Position numbers and translations under genes: made by a program | Part shown: piece after piece, positions 18,576-28,200 of the stretch | How the letters are laid out: every line of letters begins with the position of its first letter | How positions within the stretch are numbered: position 1 is the first letter of the stretch | Assembly (NCBI RefSeq): GCF_030160655.1 | Contig: NZ_BSOT01000005.1 | Span: forward strand, 2,047,788 to 2,111,787 | DNA length: 64,000 bases | Source of the DNA: Agaribacter marinus | GTDB lineage: Bacteria > Pseudomonadota > Gammaproteobacteria > Enterobacterales > Alteromonadaceae | Direction of reading: 5' to 3' | The notes under the pieces: model-generated | The model's database searches: none | Told to the model about the DNA's origin: nothing | What the model saw: only the letters and a program-made list of their open reading frames with translations

Positions 18576-19502
18576 ATGAAAATCTTTCTAATTGATGAGG
18601 ATGCGAAGGAACGTGAGTGGTTAATAGCGACATTAAAAATACTAACCCAAGTAGACGACATTGTTTGTCACGAACGAGGATACGAGTTAGAGGTTGAAGA
18701 AAACAGCTTCAATGCTGCATTTATCGTTGTTACTCAAGAACAATTTATTCCTTTACGACGACAACTTTCAAAACAATATTCAGCGAAGGAACTGCCATGT
18801 CCGATCTTAGTATTAACCGAAAGTTTTGATAGCTTTGATGTCAGTGGCTACCGCAATTATACATTAGATGCGTTTCCTACACATGCCGTTACACCTGAAA
18901 TCCTGCGCTACCTATTGAATACCTTAAAAAGAGATTTTAGAAAAGACATGCGTCTCAAACGCCTTGCTCATTATGATGCATTAACTGGCGCCTGTAATAG
19001 ATACTTATTCAGCGACCGAGCAAAACAAGCAATTACGAGTTCTAGACGTCAGCAAGAACGTATTGCATTTATGTATTTTGACCTCGACAAATTTAAACAG
19101 ATTAATGATAAATATGGACATGCTACTGGAGATGAATATCTAAAGCGGTTTGTCGCAACGGTAACCGAAAATATACGGGATATGGATACACTTGGCCGTT
19201 TTGGTGGTGATGAGTTCGGCCTACTGCTACCAAAGTCAACAGAACTTAACGCAATAAAACTGGCTAAACGCATTTTAGACGCACTCAGTATCCCTCAAGA
19301 GATTGATGAGCAAACACTCTCAATTGCGACATCTATTGGCATCGTAGCCTTTCACGGCAATGAATCAAGCGAAGTACTCAACTACAAAAATATTACCGAT
19401 TGGGCTGATTCAGCTTTATTTTCTGCTAAAAAGAAAGGTAAACACAAATACGCTGTATTCGACCATGCAAAGCTTGTCAACCGTAACGCGGAAGTTGCTT
19501 AA
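18576..19502 (+). CDS. Diguanylate cyclase with receiver-like N terminus
   Basis: The protein of about 308 residues has a receiver-like N-terminal domain (MKIFLIDEDAKEREW) and a C-terminal GGDEF domain that would make cyclic di-GMP from two GTP. The catalytic GGDEF is intact at residues 210-214 (RFGGDEFGLLL). An RDMD inhibitory I-site lies exactly five residues before it, so product inhibition is likely. The N-terminal domain has early acidic residues, but I cannot place a phosphorylated Asp with confidence. I chose the ATG at 18576, which fits the receiver start; an in-frame ATG at 18555 is possible. Confidence 0.88.
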   Translation: MKIFLIDEDAKEREWLIATLKILTQVDDIVCHERGYELEVEENSFNAAFIVVTQEQFIPLRRQLSKQYSAKELPCPILVLTESFDSFDVSGYRNYTLDAFPTHAVTPEILRYLLNTLKRDFRKDMRLKRLAHYDALTGACNRYLFSDRAKQAITSSRRQQERIAFMYFDLDKFKQINDKYGHATGDEYLKRFVATVTENIRDMDTLGRFGGDEFGLLLPKSTELNAIKLAKRILDALSIPQEIDEQTLSIATSIGIVAFHGNESSEVLNYKNITDWADSALFSAKKKGKHKYAVFDHAKLVNRNAEVA

Positions 19503-19560
19503 AAGTTCAAATAGCTTAAATACAATGCGTGTTGTGGAAACAAAGTACGAATAGTGAATA

Positions 19561-19591
19561 AAAAAATGCCCGAACAACGTCGGGCATTTTT
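19561..19591. terminator. Bidirectional terminator between convergent genes
   Basis: AAAAAATGCCCGA (19561-19573) pairs with TCGGGCATTTTT (19580-19591) around a 6-base loop. The A tract on one side and T tract on the other let it end both the GGDEF transcript and the convergent nuclease transcript. Confidence 0.88.
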
Positions 19592-19623
19592 ATGACTTAA
19601 TTTTTTAGTTATAGGCCAATAAC

Positions 19624-22600
19624 TTAGCTATTCCTTAAAAACTGGATATACAACAATACCCAAGCGGATGTATCGGCACGATTTACCACGCCATCGTTAT
19701 TGATATCAGCGTCCGGATTGAACCTGTCATCACCTTCACTAGTATTCATTGCCGAAATGATAACAATATAGTCCTGAATACTTAAGGTACCATCATCGTT
19801 CAAATCTCCAACGATATCTGCAGCTCCAAGAGCTAGACTAACAAGCACTGGATCATGATCAGAAGAACGGAAAGCTGACTCATCATAATAAGAAACAGGC
19901 TTGTCAACACTGGAGCGTGGGAACTGCAAATTATAGTCAAAAGCTTCAGGTTCCGTTGAATTAATATTCCATTCAGCAATACCCGACACCAAATCAACAG
20001 CAACTTGATTCGCCATAACGTAATCTAACGTGCCAAATTCACCTCTAAACTGATAACTGAAAGCCTCAGTTCCTAAGTTTTCTGCAAGTAAATTTACAAA
20101 ACCACCCGCTTCTAACTCGGCAATTGGGTCTTCTTTAGCATACGAATTTAAATCGCCTAAGATGAAAATTGCTTTGCCATCATAATTGTCACCTAACCAT
20201 GCTTTCATTGCTTTTGCGGCACGTACTCTCGTCAAGTTACATGAGGCTTGTCCATTGTCACTATCATCTCCTGCTCCACATGGACTGCCTTTAGACTTAA
20301 GATGATTTATATTAGCTACAAATGTTTGGCCGGAGTCAGACGTAATAAACTCTTGTGCAAACGAAGGCCTATTTCTTCTTGTATTAAATAGCGGGCCATT
20401 GTCATCAACAATCGAATTTTCTTCGGTTAAGACTTGTAAAGCACCTCTAGGCTGCACGACGCTGGGTTTATATAACAAACCGACCGTAATAACATCTGTA
20501 CCCTGAGGCGCACCTGCATCTATATAGGCATATGTATCTGCCCCCATCACAGCATTTAACGCATCTGTCAATTGTGCGATAGCACTATCAGCACCGTAGC
20601 CATCATTTTCTAACTCCACAAGACCTACGACATCAGCGTTCATCTCACTGATTGCTGACACGGTTTTTTCTAGTTGACGTTGATACTCGTCAAACGTCGC
20701 CGCCCCTCTTGGTGTTGGAAATCCACCACCGATGCCATCACCGTTGAACAGGTTCAACACATTGAAACTAGAAATCGACAAGTTTCCGTCCAATCTTGGA
20801 GCATCAGGCCTTCCAGCTACTTCAAAGGTAATATTGCTTACTGGACGCAAGCGGTAATTGCTGAAACCGAAATCTACAACATATTGATTCCCAGAAAATA
20901 CACGAGTACCAATACGTAAAGGATTAGTCGTCGATAGTTCACCGTCAAACGTCTCTGGAATGCCCGTATAAGATCCATCTGTCAGGTTATCTAAGATCAA
21001 CTTATTGAGTGCATTTTCTTCTGCTAACGCAACCGCTTCGGTACTTCCTGGTAAGTGAATTTGTGTCGGTGTGAAAATCACATCACTCGACAGCACTACC
21101 TCACCAAATCGCGCGTAGTTAGCAATATCACTCACAATTAGGTCAGTCGAGTTTTCGACTAACATATTTTCGAGTGCTTCTAGGCTAGTATTAGACACCA
21201 AAGGTAATTCAATGGTAGACGCAAAAACAGTGCCTGTAGAACAACTCCTAGATATCTCATCTGCCACTACCTGTGTTTTACCAAAAGACTCACCTGCTGT
21301 GCCTAGCACACGAACAACATCACCACTGGCTAAATTTGCATTGTCAATGTCGGCATATGAAATAAAGAGCGCTTCCGAAGTATTCGGATCGGCATCTTCA
21401 TCAGCCGCTTCTTCTTGAATAAAGAATCCGCCTAAATCAGGTGTTACAAAACTCACGATTGCTTCAACAACTACTTTTTCGTTGGCCATTGGAGTCGACT
21501 CACCAGCACCTTGTACCGCAGAAATAAAGGTTGCTTCATCACCACACTGGCCTAAAACTAGTGTAGAACCGCCGCCACCAGAACCTCCACCGCCGTTTGA
21601 ACCGTGCGAACCTAAACCATCAAATGTATTTTGTGGAAAACCGTCCCACTCGGTGGCAGGGTCAAAAACATCTGATCCATCGGTATCGCCAACTGAAATG
21701 CTTACCTTACGACGAATGGTACGATTTTGTGTACTTGTATCGCCAGTTCCCCATCGGCTACCCGGATCAAAACCGATTTGGCCAATAACATCAAGTGTTT
21801 CGCCTTCGCCGTTCACTAGTGCAACGGCATCATCGCCATTGAAGGTAATAGAACCACTTGTTTGATCCGCTACATTTAGTACTTCATCTACCGAGCTGGC
21901 GTTTGCAATTACAAACACGTCGTTTGCTAAAAGCACACCCTCAAGTGACGTAGTATTTGGCTCAGTGCGGCCGTTAACATATAGCTCAATGACATAAGTA
22001 GATAAATCAATATCACTATTCGTCAAGTTAACAATTTCTAGGGCTTTATTATTGCTGCTACCTTCAATATATTCCGAGAAGAAGATACCCCCTTGGGCTA
22101 GTGTAAATGCACCTAACGGAATCTGATTGCCGTCAGTTTCACCATCTAAAGTGTCACGAGGAAGCACTGTCCATTGATTGATATCAAACGTACCGTTTGC
22201 ACTCGTTTCTGGTGTTCTATATGCATACGAATCTGTATATTCCCAAGCTTCGCCATTGCCACCTACATTTTGATCTCCGTATACGTCCACTAAGACTTGT
22301 TCACAAAATAGTTCAATCGCGTCGTCACCATTTATACTGGCAACATTGCTAGTATAGTCAGGGTCAAAACCAAAATAGGCGTTAAATCCACTAGTCTCAG
22401 TCGCTATATAAATAAATTCGCCAGCGTTAACGGATACGGCAGGAAAAGTAAACTCTTCACCGTCTGAACCACCACCATTATTTGCGCTACCAATCCCGCA
22501 AATACTTAAGTCAGATATGCTTTGCGTTGCAAACAGCTCGATTGCCTTCGGCAAGCCGCCAGATAAGCTACCATCAACTATCGTAGTTAACATTAATGGT

Positions 22601-24126
22601 GCATTGCCGCCTGTTGGCGTACCTGGGTCCGTCGGATCAGTGGGGTCCGTTGGGTCTGTAGGATCAGTAGGGTCCGTTGGGTCTATAGGATCCGTAGGTG
22701 GTTGATCACAGGTCGCTGCAGAATAAATTAAATCAACCCATGCTGGATTATCTATATAAGGGTTTCTGTTCCCTTGGTATTGATATATTTTGTCGTGTCG
22801 ATTGATTTCCGCTGCATCAACAGGATCTGTTTCATGCCATACGATAAGTTGACATAATTTACCCAATTCTGGATCTCCAGAATTAGTAATTCTGTTCAAC
22901 AACACCAAATCTGGTGTTTCTTCGCCTTGAGCACCTTGGTAGCGAGTGTCCATATAGAACATCATCCGCGCTACATCACCCTTGATTTCATCTCGAGGTT
23001 CAAATGAATCGCCATCAATACGATTAATTGGAGATTCAGACAATTCATTATCAGAATTATCGAAATCTAAATTGCCACGAGAAGAGTTAATCGAAATATC
23101 TGTCGGACGCAAATGATGAATATCAGTGAAAGCTTCTTCTGAACGATTTCCAAAGCCATGACTGCTCGGCCAAGAATGTTCACGATTCCAATTGTCCGGA
23201 TTAGTGCTCTGTGAGCCACTGCCATTGGTAAACTTGCCCTGTGAACGCCCAGAATACCACAATATTACGTTGTCAGTGTTTGACGGATCTTCGTCCGTTG
23301 CTGTGAGAGCGCTCCATACTTGCGAATAAGTAAGATTTACTTGGTCTTCTTTCGCCTTCATAGACAATGCTTCTTTGATTTGTTCAGCACTTTGTCCAGC
23401 GTCAATCAAGGCTTGAACGCTCGCGTAAAAGTTTTGACTATCAAATGTTGTGGGGTCGGCAACTGCTGATAAATCAGGGCAATTAAAACACGGCGCAACT
23501 AAGTCAGGGTCGCCTGGTGTTGGGTCGACCGGGTCTGGATCAACAGGATCAGGGTCTGCGGGGCCACCGTTTATCGTATGTTGACCTAAATTTCCAATAA
23601 AATCTCTTGCTTCCGCGGTAAATTCAACACTCGGATCAAATGCATTATTCTCTACGTTATCACCTGTCGAAATCTGAGGATTACGTATTAATGTTGCGTT
23701 TTGAGTCGATACACCGCCATTATTCCAAGCACTGCCTGGGTCAACGCCGACTTGTCCAATGCTATCAAGAATGGTGCCGTTGTTTTTCAACACAATTGCA
23801 TCATCGCCGTTGAAAAAGCTTGAATTACTCGTAAGTTGAGCTAGGGCTAGAATGGAATCGTTCGCATCATTATCTGCAACAACATAAGTGCTGCCGCTAG
23901 CTAAATTGCCTGACAACGTAATAGTTGAACCCGGCGATGTCGAGCCATTGAAGTAAAATTCTAAAGTATAAGTTGAAAGATCTATTGAAGCGTCACCAGC
24001 ATTATAAATCTCTATTGCTTTATTATTCGACGAGCCTTCTATGTATTCAGAAATGAATACGTCAGCTTGTGCAGTAGAGATTGCAGCAGTGGCAAACGCG
24101 ATTGTCGTTAGTAAGCGTTTCATCAC
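19624..24126 (-). CDS. Secreted two-nuclease protein: endonuclease I plus ExeM-like
   Basis: The 1500-residue exported protein has a signal peptide (1-21), then a lamin-tail domain (SEYIEGSSNNKAIEI, about 22-185). An EndA/NucM-type endonuclease I module follows, with NREHSWPSSHGFG near 315. A Thr-Asp-Pro repeat linker lies near 477-501. A divergent lamin-tail-like region (510-670) and a clear second lamin-tail domain (about 679-845) follow. After a Gly-rich linker come an OB-like region and an ExeM/NucH-type endonuclease/exonuclease/phosphatase domain from about 1119 (ISSFNVLNLF, ILGDLNSYAKEDPI, SSDHDPVLV). The end is a dockerin-like pair of calcium loops (GDLNDDGTLSIQDY, DADINNDGVVNRAD). It probably degrades extracellular DNA. 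Confidence 0.87.
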   Translation of the reverse strand: MMKRLLTTIAFATAAISTAQADVFISEYIEGSSNNKAIEIYNAGDASIDLSTYTLEFYFNGSTSPGSTITLSGNLASGSTYVVADNDANDSILALAQLTSNSSFFNGDDAIVLKNNGTILDSIGQVGVDPGSAWNNGGVSTQNATLIRNPQISTGDNVENNAFDPSVEFTAEARDFIGNLGQHTINGGPADPDPVDPDPVDPTPGDPDLVAPCFNCPDLSAVADPTTFDSQNFYASVQALIDAGQSAEQIKEALSMKAKEDQVNLTYSQVWSALTATDEDPSNTDNVILWYSGRSQGKFTNGSGSQSTNPDNWNREHSWPSSHGFGNRSEEAFTDIHHLRPTDISINSSRGNLDFDNSDNELSESPINRIDGDSFEPRDEIKGDVARMMFYMDTRYQGAQGEETPDLVLLNRITNSGDPELGKLCQLIVWHETDPVDAAEINRHDKIYQYQGNRNPYIDNPAWVDLIYSAATCDQPPTDPIDPTDPTDPTDPTDPTDPTDPGTPTGGNAPLMLTTIVDGSLSGGLPKAIELFATQSISDLSICGIGSANNGGGSDGEEFTFPAVSVNAGEFIYIATETSGFNAYFGFDPDYTSNVASINGDDAIELFCEQVLVDVYGDQNVGGNGEAWEYTDSYAYRTPETSANGTFDINQWTVLPRDTLDGETDGNQIPLGAFTLAQGGIFFSEYIEGSSNNKALEIVNLTNSDIDLSTYVIELYVNGRTEPNTTSLEGVLLANDVFVIANASSVDEVLNVADQTSGSITFNGDDAVALVNGEGETLDVIGQIGFDPGSRWGTGDTSTQNRTIRRKVSISVGDTDGSDVFDPATEWDGFPQNTFDGLGSHGSNGGGGSGGGGSTLVLGQCGDEATFISAVQGAGESTPMANEKVVVEAIVSFVTPDLGGFFIQEEAADEDADPNTSEALFISYADIDNANLASGDVVRVLGTAGESFGKTQVVADEISRSCSTGTVFASTIELPLVSNTSLEALENMLVENSTDLIVSDIANYARFGEVVLSSDVIFTPTQIHLPGSTEAVALAEENALNKLILDNLTDGSYTGIPETFDGELSTTNPLRIGTRVFSGNQYVVDFGFSNYRLRPVSNITFEVAGRPDAPRLDGNLSISSFNVLNLFNGDGIGGGFPTPRGAATFDEYQRQLEKTVSAISEMNADVVGLVELENDGYGADSAIAQLTDALNAVMGADTYAYIDAGAPQGTDVITVGLLYKPSVVQPRGALQVLTEENSIVDDNGPLFNTRRNRPSFAQEFITSDSGQTFVANINHLKSKGSPCGAGDDSDNGQASCNLTRVRAAKAMKAWLGDNYDGKAIFILGDLNSYAKEDPIAELEAGGFVNLLAENLGTEAFSYQFRGEFGTLDYVMANQVAVDLVSGIAEWNINSTEPEAFDYNLQFPRSSVDKPVSYYDESAFRSSDHDPVLVSLALGAADIVGDLNDDGTLSIQDYIVIISAMNTSEGDDRFNPDADINNDGVVNRADTSAWVLLYIQFLRNS
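22625..22696. repeat. Tandem 9-bp repeat encoding the Thr-Asp-Pro linker
   Basis: Eight imperfect 9-base units, such as GGGTCCGTT and GGATCAGTA, lie head to tail. Two 27-base blocks (22634-22660 and 22661-22687) are nearly identical, pointing to recent duplication. On the minus strand they encode the TDP linker of the nuclease and would allow its length to vary by slippage without frameshift. Confidence 0.85.
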
Positions 24127-24295
24127 AATTTTCCATTGTTGTTAGTATTTAACCGCTCATCAACACCCTTGTACTGATGATCACGGTTATTAAAAAAACC
24201 TGACCAAAGGTACAGGTTTTATATTAACTATATGTGACAAATTGCTTACGTTCTACATAAATTTTTAGGTAGCTATCGTTGATCTATTCAACACA

Positions 24296-24322
24296 ATAAA
24301 AACCCCGCTTGAATCGCGGGGT
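24296..24322 (-). terminator. Terminator after the DUF3016 gene
   Basis: AACCCCGC (24301-24308) pairs with GCGGGGTT (24315-24322) around a 6-base loop. On the minus strand the stem is followed by TTTTTATT, so it ends the DUF3016 transcript before the nuclease promoter region. Confidence 0.85.
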
Positions 24323-24377
24323 TAAAGTACAAATTTTTTTGTGGGAAACACGCCTTACTTATATAAAATATTGCATA

Positions 24378-24917
24378 TTACGAATTTATTACCTGTTTAA
24401 ACTCTTTTTCAAACCACTCTGAGATCATTTCTCTCTCATAAAATAAGGCTCGGTGCCTTTGTATCGTCGATAAACCGTCTAAAAAATTCATATCTTTGAT
24501 TTTAACTTGGTTGTTAGACACAATACTCCCATTTGCGTCTTTCAACTGATATGAAAATTCCATACGAGGTATATCTATACGTTGCAGTACTCGTACGTTA
24601 TTGAAATTTCTGCGAGTATCACCCGCCATATCTAAATCGGTAACCAATAGCTCCAAGGCATAACCTTCTGGTAGCTTTTCAGACAGTTTTTCGAAGTGCT
24701 TATGTAAACGATTGAATACAAATTTTCTATATTTGGGCCTTGGACTGATATGCCCTGACGGAATAACATCATGGAATTCTTTCGGTTTAACCCACTCAAT
24801 CGACACCTTGCCGTTGTCGATTTCAGAAACATAATTTTCTTCTTCGTCTGCTAATACGACTGACGACGTAAACATTGCAGTAAACATTACTGCGCAAGTA
24901 AGCTTTCGTTTATTCAT
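24378..24917 (-). CDS. DUF3016 exported protein
   Basis: This 179-residue protein has a signal peptide (VMFTAMFTSSVVLADEE). Its mature part matches the DUF3016 pattern: an early VSIEWVKPKEFHDV, a LPEGYALELLVTDLDMAG core near residue 100, and a C-terminal helix with EREMISEWFEKEF. The family is common in Alteromonadales and Shewanella and has no known function. It is a single gene with its own terminator. The following small membrane-protein gene on the same strand is 118 bases upstream and probably separate. Confidence 0.82.
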   Translation of the reverse strand: MNKRKLTCAVMFTAMFTSSVVLADEEENYVSEIDNGKVSIEWVKPKEFHDVIPSGHISPRPKYRKFVFNRLHKHFEKLSEKLPEGYALELLVTDLDMAGDTRRNFNNVRVLQRIDIPRMEFSYQLKDANGSIVSNNQVKIKDMNFLDGLSTIQRHRALFYEREMISEWFEKEFKQVINS

Positions 24918-25035
24918 AATAATTCAGCCTCAACAAGGTGTTGTTTTTAAAAGGTGTATTAAAAATATATACACTACGCTAAGATTATTCAAGGAGACCA
25001 CAGCCAACATATGTATCTAGCTCTGAAACCATAAG

Positions 25036-25404
25036 TCATCTAGCACCGATTGGTAGAATGCCAGAAGACGTAATTTCTTGACAAAACTTGTCCAAATTCC
25101 GACCAAATAAATATGGATTTTTATCATCGCCCGCGCAATACAAACGGTGAAATCTTTGAATACCTTGTATTGTATCAGTTACCTCAAATACATAATCTGT
25201 TTGATGCGATTGCAACGACATGTTGTTCCGCATAAAGGCGTCACGCAGCGATGCTATTTTTTGGCGATCGGGCACAGTCAGTACACCGGTCACCCAAGCA
25301 CTAATTGTCGTTTGCGTCGACGAAAAGAGTTGTTGAACCCAATTTGTTTGCAATAACCATATTATCAATAATATCTGCACAAAAATTATTATGTTGCGCC
25401 ACAT
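25036..25404 (-). CDS. Small membrane-anchored protein of unknown function
   Basis: The 122-residue protein has one N-terminal membrane segment (IIIFVQILLIIWLLQTNWV). The rest is a soluble, probably periplasmic part with a Cys pair (LYCAGDD and DKFCQEI) that could form a disulfide. I do not recognise a family. It is divergent from ccoG. The coding call rests on its length and a plausible membrane anchor. Confidence 0.6.
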   Translation of the reverse strand: MWRNIIIFVQILLIIWLLQTNWVQQLFSSTQTTISAWVTGVLTVPDRQKIASLRDAFMRNNMSLQSHQTDYVFEVTDTIQGIQRFHRLYCAGDDKNPYLFGRNLDKFCQEITSSGILPIGAR

Positions 25405-25666
25405 AAACTACACTTCCTATGTCTCCAACCTTAGAGCACGCCCTAGTGTACTTCATTTTCTTTTTTCAAACAGTATTCAAAACTATGCTTAATTATATGA
25501 CGCATAAAATTCAATTAAGTTCAGCGTCACCCAACTGTCTCTATATTTTTAACAAATGTATAGGGACAAAATTGAAAATATTGATCTTGAATAAGGATCA
25601 TCATACAAATATTGCTATACTTTCGTTATACATTGCTGCTATTGCCGTGCCTAAGTTGACGATTCA

Positions 25667-27106
25667 ATGAATGACAAAATTAATGTCAAAGACATTACCC
25701 CCGTAAAAATTCAAAAGCCTACAAAACCAAAGAATCAGGGGAGTTATTCCGCAAGGAATCGTATTTACGTGCGAGCAGTTAAAGGCTCGTTAGAGAATAT
25801 TCGCCGTTTTTTTGGGCTCATTTTTCTTGGCATATTTGCCATCATTCCTTGGCTTCAATACAACGGTCAGCAAGCCGTTTTGTTAGATATTGCTGAACAA
25901 CGTTTCAATATTTTTGCGATGACACTTTGGCCTCAAGATCTTACGGTTGTGGCATATATCTTCATCGTGTCAGCCTTTGCTCTATTTTTTATCACTACAT
26001 TCGCGGGGCGCGTTTGGTGTGGATTCATGTGTCCACAGACAACTTGGACATTCATTTATATTTGGTTCGAAGAAAAAATTGAAGGGCCACGCAATAAACG
26101 AATGAAGCTCGACCAGCGAAATCTAGACTTTGATAAATTCTGGCGAAAAAGCTTGAAGCATTTTTCGTGGCTAGCGGTAGCCGTTCTTACATCACTTACT
26201 TTTGTTGGTTACTTTACTGAAATTGATCTATTGTTTATCGAGTTTTTTACCTTCAATACCACCTTCTGGCTCGGTTTTTGGGTCGTATTTTTTGCTGCTT
26301 GCACATATGGAAATGCTGGCTTTATGCGAGAGATCATGTGTACTCATATGTGCCCCTATGCGCGCTTTCAGTCTGCAATGTTTGATAAAGACACATTTAC
26401 CGTATCTTATAACGCCGCTAGAGGCGAACATAGAGGCCCCAGAACTCGAAAAATGCCTAAGGAAACTTTGATTGAAAAAGGGCTAGGTGACTGCATCGAT
26501 TGTAACCTTTGTGTTCAAGTATGCCCTACTGGCATCGATATTCGCAACGGCCTTCAGTATGAATGCATAAATTGTGGCGCATGCGTTGACGCTTGCAATG
26601 GTGTGATGGAAAAAATGGGCTACGAACCAAAACTTATCAGTTTTACATCCGAGCATGAGCTTTCAGGTGGCACTACCAAAATAATTAGACCTAAACTCAT
26701 TGGGTATGCATTTGTACTGATAATTATGACCGGTATGTTAGTCTTTGATATCGCGACACGAGTCCCTATCGAAATTGACATTATAAGAGACAGAAACTCG
26801 CTGGATAGAGAGACAATAGACGGCTTAATCGAGAACGTATATACCGTAAAAATACTAAATAAGTCCCAGCACGATAAAGTCTTTACCCTGAGTATAAAAG
26901 GGCTTTCTAGTCCAGTTTTGTACGGTGACAATCAAGTTGCCGTAGCCGGCGGTGAAGTATATACCTTGCCGGTCAGCGTTGCAGTAGACCCGTCAGATTT
27001 AGAGATAGGTACAGAACAAATATACATTAGTGTTAAGACGACGGATGAAAACGGGGAAACAATCGTTGTAGATGAATCAACAACGTTCATTTTCACTGGT
27101 TTTTAA
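25667..27106 (+). CDS. ccoG: Cytochrome c oxidase accessory protein CcoG
   Basis: CcoG (FixG/RdxA) is an inner-membrane polyferredoxin that reduces copper for assembly of cbb3-type cytochrome oxidase. The 479-residue protein has several membrane segments (IFLGIFAIIPWLQY, IFIVSAFALFFITTFAG, FWLGFWVVFFAACTYG). CGFMCPQTTW and CTHMCPYARF lie at membrane boundaries. Two 4Fe-4S motifs follow, CIDCNLCVQVCP near 276 and CINCGACVDAC near 304. A C-terminal Ig-like FixG domain completes it. The ccoNOPQ genes it serves are not in the window. The start ATG lies in a 262-base spacer with no other convincing gene. Confidence 0.95.
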   Translation: MNDKINVKDITPVKIQKPTKPKNQGSYSARNRIYVRAVKGSLENIRRFFGLIFLGIFAIIPWLQYNGQQAVLLDIAEQRFNIFAMTLWPQDLTVVAYIFIVSAFALFFITTFAGRVWCGFMCPQTTWTFIYIWFEEKIEGPRNKRMKLDQRNLDFDKFWRKSLKHFSWLAVAVLTSLTFVGYFTEIDLLFIEFFTFNTTFWLGFWVVFFAACTYGNAGFMREIMCTHMCPYARFQSAMFDKDTFTVSYNAARGEHRGPRTRKMPKETLIEKGLGDCIDCNLCVQVCPTGIDIRNGLQYECINCGACVDACNGVMEKMGYEPKLISFTSEHELSGGTTKIIRPKLIGYAFVLIIMTGMLVFDIATRVPIEIDIIRDRNSLDRETIDGLIENVYTVKILNKSQHDKVFTLSIKGLSSPVLYGDNQVAVAGGEVYTLPVSVAVDPSDLEIGTEQIYISVKTTDENGETIVVDESTTFIFTGF

Positions 27107-27185
27107 TGCAATGCGTCCTTGGGAGGTGCAGCACTAAATGGTATGCTTCGGCAATAAACGCTTTTCCTAAGTTGGTAAATTACCT

Positions 27186-28172
27186 TTGTCTGCGCAAGAT
27201 TTCAGTTTTCAAAATTTAACCCCCGACCTGATTCTAGATGCTATTGAAAGTTTAGATGTGCGAGTAGACTCTGGATTGCTAGCACTTAATAGCTATGAAA
27301 ATAGAGTCTATCAGTTTCGTCTTGACGACAATGAGCGATATGTTGCTAAATTTTATCGTCCAGAACGGTGGACGAAAGCCCAAATTATCGAAGAACATAC
27401 GTTTGCGCGAGAACTTCAGGAAGCTGAATTACCGGTAGTCGCGCCAACACTATTTGATGGGAAAAGCTTACATGAATTTCAAGGATATTGGTTTTCACTG
27501 TTTCCTTCGGTAGGAGGACGACAATTTGAAGTCGACAATCTAGATCAAATTGAATGGATGGGCAGATTAATTGGCAGGATCCATAAAGTCGCAAGTACTA
27601 AAAACTTTGCCCATCGACCAGATATTTCAATTGTTGCTTACCTAAATGAACCTCGCGAACGTCTTGCAAATTCAAGCATTCTACCGCACCATTTACAACA
27701 CCCTTTTATGGTAATTTTAGAACAAGTAATCGAAGAAACGGTGTCACAGTATAATACCAATGATACGCAAATTCGTTTGCATGGCGACTGTCACCCGGGC
27801 AACATATTATGGCAAGACGGGCCAATTTTTGTAGATTTAGATGACTGTAGGCAAGGACCAGCAATACAAGACTTATGGATGATGCTAAGTGGAGATCGAC
27901 AACAACAGTTACTGCAAATTGATACACTGATTGAAGCGTACGACGAATTTCACCATTTTGACCACAAACAGTTAGCGCAAATTGAACCTTTACGTGCTAT
28001 GCGAATGGTACATTACATGGCTTGGTTAGATAAGCGCTGGCAAGACCCCGCATTTCCTGCTGCTTTTCCTTGGTTTGGTGAAGATAAATATTGGGAAAAT
28101 CAAATTCTAGCACTCAAAGAACAACTATCTAGCTTAAGAGAACCACCACTTAGCCTTCAACTTCAAATCTAA
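27186..28172 (+). CDS. srkA: Stress response kinase A (YihE)
   Basis: SrkA is a eukaryotic-like serine/threonine kinase that protects E. coli from stress-induced death by countering MazF-type toxins. The 328-residue protein matches it along its length: GLLALNSYENRVYQF, VAKFYRPERWT, LFPSVGGRQFE, the catalytic loop LHGDCHPGNILW near residue 199, and the metal-binding VDLDDCRQGPAIQDLWMM. The start is TTG, the only start that fits the family N terminus. In E. coli yihE is followed by dsbA. Here dsbA is 3.6 kb away with three minus-strand genes between. Confidence 0.94.
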   Translation: MSAQDFSFQNLTPDLILDAIESLDVRVDSGLLALNSYENRVYQFRLDDNERYVAKFYRPERWTKAQIIEEHTFARELQEAELPVVAPTLFDGKSLHEFQGYWFSLFPSVGGRQFEVDNLDQIEWMGRLIGRIHKVASTKNFAHRPDISIVAYLNEPRERLANSSILPHHLQHPFMVILEQVIEETVSQYNTNDTQIRLHGDCHPGNILWQDGPIFVDLDDCRQGPAIQDLWMMLSGDRQQQLLQIDTLIEAYDEFHHFDHKQLAQIEPLRAMRMVHYMAWLDKRWQDPAFPAAFPWFGEDKYWENQILALKEQLSSLREPPLSLQLQI

Positions 28173-28200
28173 GTAAAGTTGGAGTAACCTTGTGTCCAGG

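Noticed and set aside
22625..22696. Short regular repeats considered as a CRISPR array
   Set aside because: The units are contiguous 9-mers without spacers and encode the Thr-Asp-Pro linker.
25419..25670. An 83-codon plus-strand frame upstream of ccoG
   Set aside because: It has no domain, no clear ribosome site and overlaps the ccoG start; more likely promoter sequence.
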